From contig NZ_AOIV01000043.1 of the NCBI RefSeq assembly GCF_000337095.1, positions 43,477-76,947 of the forward strand: a stretch of DNA of 33,471 nucleotides, written 5' to 3'. The translations under genes and the position numbers were made by a program. The notes beneath the pieces were generated by a model that saw only the letters and a list, made by a program, of their open reading frames with translations, was not told the origin of the DNA and searched no databases. This document shows positions 29,262 through 33,471 of the stretch, piece after piece. The first letter of the stretch is position 1, and the number at the start of each line of letters is the position of its first letter. The DNA comes from Halogeometricum pallidum JCM 14848 (GTDB lineage: Archaea; Halobacteriota; Halobacteria; Halobacteriales; Haloferacaceae).

Positions 29262-30356
29262 CTACTCCCCGTCCGCGTCAGCGCCGCTATCGCCGTCCTC
29301 CGGACCGACCAGCGAGTCCACGTCGGCGTGCTCGAACAGCAGGTCGCGCATCGTCGAGACGGTCTTCTCGTCGCGGGTGCGCCCCGTGTGGACCACGTCC
29401 TCCGCGCGGTCGACGACCGAGAGCGTGTCGCCGTTGACGAGCATCACGGGAACGCCCTTCTCCTCGGCCTTGCCGAGGACGGCCGAGGAGGGGCGGTGAC
29501 CCCCGGTGAGGATGATAGTTTTCACGCCCGGCGCTTCGAGGGCGGCCGTGATTATCTCCGAGCGGTCGCCGCCGGTGATGACCGCGGCGTCCTTCGTCCG
29601 GCGGAAGTACCGGAGCGCCGAGTCGCCGCCCATCGCGCCGACGAGGAACCGTTCGACGTACTCCTCCTCGTCGCCGCGCGTCACCACGTCGGCGCCGAGT
29701 TCGTCCGCGAGGTCCGCGACGGTGACGCCGGCGAGTTCCTGTTCGCGCGGGACGACGCCGAGGACGGGCACGCCGCGCCCTTCGAGGAACGGGACGACCT
29801 CCTGTTCGAGTTCGTCGAAGACGGCGTCGGTGACGCCGTTGAACAGCACGCCCGCGAGTCGGTCGCCGAACTGCTCGGCGGCGACGAGCAGGTCGTCGAG
29901 GTCCGAGGGCTTCCGGTAGTCGGCGACGAGGAGGACGCCCGCGTCGAGTCGTTCGGCCACGTCGACGTCGGTCATGTCGACGATGCCGCCGGTCGACCAG
30001 ACGCCGCCGCCCTCGACGAGCATCAGGTCCTTCGACTCGGCGAGTTGCTCGAAGTTCTCCTCGACTATCTCGCCGAGTTCGTCGCCGTTCTCCCGTCCGC
30101 GGATGGCGCCGTCGACGAACGTCGGCGAGTAGACGATGGGCTCCATCTGGTGCATCTCGGCGTCGAGACCGAGAATCTCGCGCGCCAGCATCGGATCCTC
30201 GTCGAGGGTCTTCCCGACGTTCGACTGCAGGCGCGTGCCCTTCGGTTTCATGTACCCGACGGCGTTCCCCCGCTCCTGCGCGAGTTTACCGAGCGCGAGG
30301 GTGATGGCCGTCTTGCCGGTGCTTTCGTGGGTCGAGGTGACGAGTAGCGTGTTCAT
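29262..30356 (-). CDS. BioD-like P-loop / DRTGG domain protein (Pta N-terminal-like, no Pta domain)
   Basis: 364 aa. Residues 1-200 are a BioD-like P-loop domain: TSTHESTGKT (7-16) at the start, LMLVEGGGVWSTGG in the middle and VLLVADYRKPSDLDDL later. Residues 215-330 form a DRTGG domain (LRYFRRTKDAAVITGGDRSEI..., IILTGGHRPSSAVL). In bacteria such as E. coli this pair precedes the catalytic domain of phosphotransacetylase and has a regulatory role. Here the catalytic part is absent, and the gene follows the ADP-forming acetate-CoA ligase by 3 bp. A nucleotide- or metabolite-sensing regulator of acetyl-CoA/acetate conversion is the natural inference. The C-terminal 20 residues are acidic. Confidence 0.85.
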   Translation of the reverse strand: MNTLLVTSTHESTGKTAITLALGKLAQERGNAVGYMKPKGTRLQSNVGKTLDEDPMLAREILGLDAEMHQMEPIVYSPTFVDGAIRGRENGDELGEIVEENFEQLAESKDLMLVEGGGVWSTGGIVDMTDVDVAERLDAGVLLVADYRKPSDLDDLLVAAEQFGDRLAGVLFNGVTDAVFDELEQEVVPFLEGRGVPVLGVVPREQELAGVTVADLADELGADVVTRGDEEEYVERFLVGAMGGDSALRYFRRTKDAAVITGGDRSEIITAALEAPGVKTIILTGGHRPSSAVLGKAEEKGVPVMLVNGDTLSVVDRAEDVVHTGRTRDEKTVSTMRDLLFEHADVDSLVGPEDGDSGADADGE

Positions 30357-30359
30357 GGG

Positions 30360-32453
30360 TCAGAGTTGGTCGGGGTCGACCGTCAATCGCACGTCGACGG
30401 CTTTCACGCCGTCGGGCGTGGCGACGAGGGGGTTGATGTCCAGTTCGAGGATGGCCGGAAAGTCCGTGACGAGTTGCGAGAGGCGCTGGACCGTCTCCGT
30501 GACGCCGTCGACGTCGACTGGGTCGCGGCCGCGCGCCCCGCGGAGAAGCGGCGCGGAGTCTATCTCCTCGGTCATCTCGCGCGCCTCCGACTCCGCGACG
30601 GGCGCGACGCGGAACGTCGTGTCTTCGAGGACTTCGACGAAGATGCCGCCGAGGCCGAACATGAGGAGGGGACCGAACTGCGGGTCGCGGTTCATGCCGA
30701 CGATGGTCTCGACGCCGCTGTCGAGGTCGACCATCTCCTGTACCTGCACGCCGATGATGTTGGCGTCGGGTTGGTAGTTGCGCGCGCGGGTGATGAGGTC
30801 CTCGTAGGCGTCGAACACCTCCTCGTGCGGGATGCCGACCTTGACGCCGCCGATGTCGGATTTGTGGAGGATGTCGGGGCTGACTATCTTCATCACCACG
30901 TCGCCGTCGACGTCCTCGGCGACTTCGAGAGCCTCCTCGGGGGAATCGACGATGTCGCCCTGCGGCGTCTCGATGCCGTAGGCGTCCAACAGGTCCATCG
31001 CCTCGACGCCGAGGCGGGTGTCATCGCGGCCCTTCACGGCGGAGAGAATCTCGCGGGCGCGCTCTTCGTCCACGTCGAACGCCGTCGGTTCGTCGTACTC
31101 GCGCCCGGAGATGTCGCGGAAGCGCGAGAGGGCGTCGAGGCCGCCGACGGCGCGGGCGGGGTCGAAGTAGTTCGGGATGCCCGCTTCCGTGAGCACCTCG
31201 GCGGCCGGTTTCACCCGCTCGCCGCCCATGAAGCAGGCCGCGACCGGCTTGTCGTGTTTCTCCTGCAGCTCGACGGTGTCGGCGGCCAGTTCGTCGTAAT
31301 CGAGGACGGCGGTCGGACACGAGAGGACGATGGCGGAGCCGACGTTCTCGTCGGCCAGCGCCACGTCCAGGGCGTTCCGGAAGCGCTCGTTGTCCGCGTC
31401 GCCGACGATGTCGACGGGATTGTAGATGTTGCCCTCCTCGGGGAGTTTCTCGGAGAACTCATCCAGCGTCTCGTCGGTGAACGACGCCATCGACAGGCGG
31501 GAGTCGCCCACGGCGTCCGTCGTCATCACGCCGGGACCGCCCGCGTTCGTGATGACGGCCACGTCGTCGCTGTCGGGCAGCGGTTGGTTCTCCAGCACGC
31601 GCGCGGCGTCGAACAGTTCCTGCACCGACTCCGCGCGGATGACGCCCGCCTGTTCGAGGCCCGCCTCGTAGGCCTGGTCGGACCCGGCGATGGTGCCGGT
31701 GTGACTGGACGCCGCCTGCGCGCCCGCGTCGGTCCGCCCGGACTTCACGAGGACGATCGGCGTGTCCTGCGTCACCTCCCGCGCGGTGTCGATGAACTCG
31801 CGGCCCTCGGAGATGCCTTCGAGGTAGCCGATGATGACGCTCGTGTCGTCGTCGTCGCCCCACGCGTCGATGAAGTCCGCCTCGTCGAGGACGGCCTTGT
31901 TGCCCAGCGAAACGACGTCCTTGAAGCCGATTCCCTGGTCGTTCGCCCAGTCGAGCACCGCGGTGATGAACGCGCCCGACTGGCTCATGAACGACATCTC
32001 GCCGGGCGTGGCGTTCTCGGGGCCGAACGTGGCGTTCATCCCCGTGGGCGTGGACATGACGCCGAGGCTGTTCGGCCCGACGAGGTTGAGGTCGTACGCC
32101 TCGGCCACCTCGGTCAGTTCCTGCTCGCGCGAGGCGCCCTCGCTGCCCGTCTCGCCGAACCCGGCCGTGATGACCACCACGTTCCGGATGCCGGCTTCGC
32201 CGGCCTCGCGCACGGCGTCCACCGCGATGTGCGGCGGGACGACGATTATCGCGAGGTCCGCGTCGGACTCGCCGACGCCGGCAACTGCCGGGACGCCGAA
32301 CACCTCGTCGTACTTCGGGTTCACGGGGACGACGTCCCCATCGAAGTCGTCGATGAGGTTCTCCATGATGGCGCGACCGACGGAGCCTTCGCGCTCTGTC
32401 GCGCCGACGACGGCGACGCGCCGCGGCACGAACAACTCGGATAACTCTCCCAT
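30360..32453 (-). CDS. acd: Acetate-CoA ligase (ADP-forming), fused alpha-beta subunits
   Basis: 697 aa, the single-chain haloarchaeal form of Acd. It converts acetyl-CoA, ADP and phosphate to acetate, CoA and ATP, and is the archaeal replacement of Pta plus acetate kinase. The N-terminal CoA-binding domain has VAVVGATEREGSVGRAI (13-29). The phosphorylated active-site His is His251 in SSHTGTIAGSD. The ATP-grasp beta part (about 475-697) carries the second conserved His, His530, in ILHKSDIGGVKVGI. The last 15 residues complete an INPL...DVRLTV ending. It is first in an operon with the BioD-DRTGG gene. A TATA box lies 29 nt upstream. Related ligases take other acyl-CoAs, so substrate range is uncertain. 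Confidence 0.92.
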   Translation of the reverse strand: MGELSELFVPRRVAVVGATEREGSVGRAIMENLIDDFDGDVVPVNPKYDEVFGVPAVAGVGESDADLAIIVVPPHIAVDAVREAGEAGIRNVVVITAGFGETGSEGASREQELTEVAEAYDLNLVGPNSLGVMSTPTGMNATFGPENATPGEMSFMSQSGAFITAVLDWANDQGIGFKDVVSLGNKAVLDEADFIDAWGDDDDTSVIIGYLEGISEGREFIDTAREVTQDTPIVLVKSGRTDAGAQAASSHTGTIAGSDQAYEAGLEQAGVIRAESVQELFDAARVLENQPLPDSDDVAVITNAGGPGVMTTDAVGDSRLSMASFTDETLDEFSEKLPEEGNIYNPVDIVGDADNERFRNALDVALADENVGSAIVLSCPTAVLDYDELAADTVELQEKHDKPVAACFMGGERVKPAAEVLTEAGIPNYFDPARAVGGLDALSRFRDISGREYDEPTAFDVDEERAREILSAVKGRDDTRLGVEAMDLLDAYGIETPQGDIVDSPEEALEVAEDVDGDVVMKIVSPDILHKSDIGGVKVGIPHEEVFDAYEDLITRARNYQPDANIIGVQVQEMVDLDSGVETIVGMNRDPQFGPLLMFGLGGIFVEVLEDTTFRVAPVAESEAREMTEEIDSAPLLRGARGRDPVDVDGVTETVQRLSQLVTDFPAILELDINPLVATPDGVKAVDVRLTVDPDQL

Positions 32454-32477
32454 CGGGAGGAAGTAGACGCTCTCGCC

Positions 32478-32487
32478 GTTTAAAACC
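32478..32487 (-). promoter_or_regulatory. TATA box of the acd operon
   Basis: The minus strand reads ggttttaaac, centred 29 nt before the ATG at 32453. This implies a leaderless acd transcript. A second AT-rich element (gtaaaacc) lies about 20 bp further upstream. Confidence 0.6.
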
Positions 32488-32511
32488 GGGTATGTGGGGT
32501 TTTACATGAGC

Positions 32512-32540
32512 CGTGAGCGCAGTTCTCGCTCACGATTTTT
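32512..32540. repeat. 8-bp inverted repeat with 7-nt spacer and adjoining T tract
   Basis: The arms cgtgagcg (32512-32519) and cgctcacg (32527-32534) are perfect complements, followed on the plus strand by attttt. On the plus strand this looks like an intrinsic terminator, but no plus-strand gene lies upstream. It sits 25-50 bp upstream of the acd TATA box, so an operator for acd is an alternative. Confidence 0.6.
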
Positions 32541-32589
32541 CGTTCGCCGGTGAATCGCTACCCGAGTGTTCGATTGTGCGTCGAACCGC

Positions 32590-32895
32590 TCACACGGTGT
32601 CGTCCGGGTCGTACTGCTCCCGCGTCCGTTCGGCTTCCGCGGCGTACCGCTCCCGTTCCTCGGGGTCGTCGACGGTGCCGAGGTGGTCCGCGTCCGTGTC
32701 GATGGCGGCCGTCGTATCGCGGACGTCGGAGAAACTGGTGAGCGAGCGCTCCTTCCGCAGATACCGCGACCCGTCGGGCGTTGCGTACACGAGGATGATG
32801 ATGTTCTGCTCGTCGTCGGAGTAGGTACGCTCGACCAACCAGACGCGGGTGGTCTCCTCGTCGTTCTCCGCCGCGTCGTCGGGTGTCGAACTCAT
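32590..32895 (-). CDS. Small acidic protein of unknown function, 101 aa
   Basis: 101 aa, strongly acidic and soluble. A disordered acidic start (STPDDAAENDEET) leads into a beta-rich core, VWLVERTYSDDEQNIIILVY, then ATPDGSRYLRKERSL. A charged helical end follows (DPEERERYAAEAERTREQY). The core could be a small beta-sheet domain. I do not recognise the family. It lies 49 bp downstream of the metal-transporter gene on the same strand, so the two may share a transcript. ATG at 32895 is the only reasonable start. Confidence 0.65.
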   Translation of the reverse strand: MSSTPDDAAENDEETTRVWLVERTYSDDEQNIIILVYATPDGSRYLRKERSLTSFSDVRDTTAAIDTDADHLGTVDDPEERERYAAEAERTREQYDPDDTV

Positions 32896-32944
32896 GGTCG
32901 CGTTTCGTCGGTTCGACGGAAAGGTCGTTCGGCGATTCTACCCA

Positions 32945-33471
32945 TTAGAGAACTCCGAAGCCGAACTGTGGGAAGCCGAGAGCCGTCCAGACGTAGTGGA
33001 GAACGATGCCGACGACGAGGGCCGGAATCGTCGTGTAGATGCTGGCGACGACGGCGGCCGTCTTGTCGATGGCGATGAGGGGGAACAGCGCGTCGCCGTC
33101 TTGGCTGATGGCGTTGGCGGCGAGGGCCGAGAACGGGATGGAGCCCTGCGCGTACGCCGTCGAGAGCACGATCTGCGGGCCGCACCCGGGGATGAGACCG
33201 ACGGCAGCGCCCGCCATCGGCGCGAGGACGCCCGCGGCGGCGGCGAGGCCGGCGATATCGGCGCCCGTGAACAGCACGGTGTACTCGTAGATGAGGTAGG
33301 CGGCGACGACCCAGACGGTGACGAACGACGTCTCCATCGCGGCGTGCGTCAGCGTCTCGAAGACGTTGCCGAACGTATCGCGCGCGTGGCCCACGTCGCC
33401 GTGGCCGACGTACTTCCGACCGACGAAGTAGAGGAACGCCGACAGCGTCGTCCCGGCGAGTCCGGCGACGG
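32945..33471 (-). CDS. C-terminal part of a putative manganese/heavy-metal transporter (ArsP_2-like), partial
   Basis: The reading frame continues beyond the right edge; about 174 residues are visible. Four or so membrane segments can be seen, along with the motif GLIPGCGPQIVLSTAY and then ANAISQDGDALFPLIAIDK. This pair is characteristic of the 10-TM family annotated as putative manganese transporter or heavy-metal exporter (PF11449). The cysteine and acidic residues in these helices could take part in metal movement. An in-frame GTG at 33394 exists but is not the start, since transporter-like sequence continues upstream of it (FLYFVGRKYVGHGD). Substrate and direction are not shown by sequence. 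The C terminus ends in GFPQFGFGVL. Confidence 0.78.
   Translation of the reverse strand, partial: VAGLAGTTLSAFLYFVGRKYVGHGDVGHARDTFGNVFETLTHAAMETSFVTVWVVAAYLIYEYTVLFTGADIAGLAAAAGVLAPMAGAAVGLIPGCGPQIVLSTAYAQGSIPFSALAANAISQDGDALFPLIAIDKTAAVVASIYTTIPALVVGIVLHYVWTALGFPQFGFGVL

Noticed and set aside
30366-32444. A 692-codon plus-strand open frame opposite acd
   Set aside because: It is an antisense shadow of a clear, conserved gene in GC-rich DNA. Its product is Val/Arg/Asp-rich with no domain, and its wobble pattern belongs to the minus strand.

Overview
The window comes from a haloarchaeon. GC is very high, and the predicted proteins are acidic, rich in Asp, Glu, Ala and Val. Many genes have a TATA-like element about 25-33 nt upstream of the start codon and no Shine-Dalgarno site, the usual pattern of leaderless haloarchaeal transcripts. 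The gene content (nuo cluster without nuoEFG, Agl23-type membrane protein, fused ADP-forming acetyl-CoA synthetase, several small haloarchaeal-only families) fits Halobacteria, probably the Haloferacales. The species cannot be fixed from sequence alone. It reads as ordinary chromosome: no IS element, integrase, tRNA, rRNA or CRISPR array was seen.

Layout. (a) 1-5600: the end of a small membrane protein; a Hel308-type helicase on the minus strand that stops before the usual C-terminal HhH domain; then a three-gene overlapping operon encoding an exported CARDB-like protein, a MacB/LolD-type ATPase and its FtsX/MacB permease. (b) 5600-11150: ribH-aspC on the minus strand, an Agl23-like multi-TM protein, and purK-purE. 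(c) 11151-12590: an unusual minus-strand protein (winged-helix-like start, Cys-rich zinc ribbons, nuclease-fold-like C terminus) and a 450-bp comparatively AT-rich divergent spacer. (d) 12591-23006: an eleven-gene nuo operon, A-B-CD-H-I-J1-J2-K-L-M-N, ending at a T-rich terminator. Most junctions overlap by 1-4 nt; the one real gap (112 bp, before nuoJ1) holds a perfect 14-bp palindrome. (e) 23099-29234: a small uncharacterised protein, an RCK_N-DHH-DHHA1 phosphoesterase, a CBS-ParB-fold protein that may be a serine-kinase-like enzyme, two tiny minus-strand genes (one a zinc ribbon), a multi-TM protein, an M24 peptidase and a small membrane protein. (f) 29262-33471, minus strand: ADP-forming acetate-CoA ligase with a BioD-DRTGG protein 3 bp behind it, an acidic 101-aa protein, and the C-terminal part of a probable metal transporter running off the window.

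How the genes work together. The nuo operon should make a proton-pumping membrane complex with the quinone-reducing connecting module (B, CD, I) but no NADH-oxidising module, so its electron donor is not encoded here. purK and purE perform consecutive steps of purine synthesis. ribH makes the lumazine precursor of riboflavin. Acd turns acetyl-CoA into acetate with ATP formation, and the BioD-DRTGG protein beside it may regulate it. The DHH and CBS-ParB proteins, adjacent on the same strand, both carry nucleotide-related domains. No single new defence or mobile system stands out. The most interesting leads are the zinc-ribbon/nuclease-like protein, the altered quinone-site motif of NuoD, the domain-truncated Hel308 paralogue, the Acd/BioD-DRTGG pair and the CBS-ParB protein.
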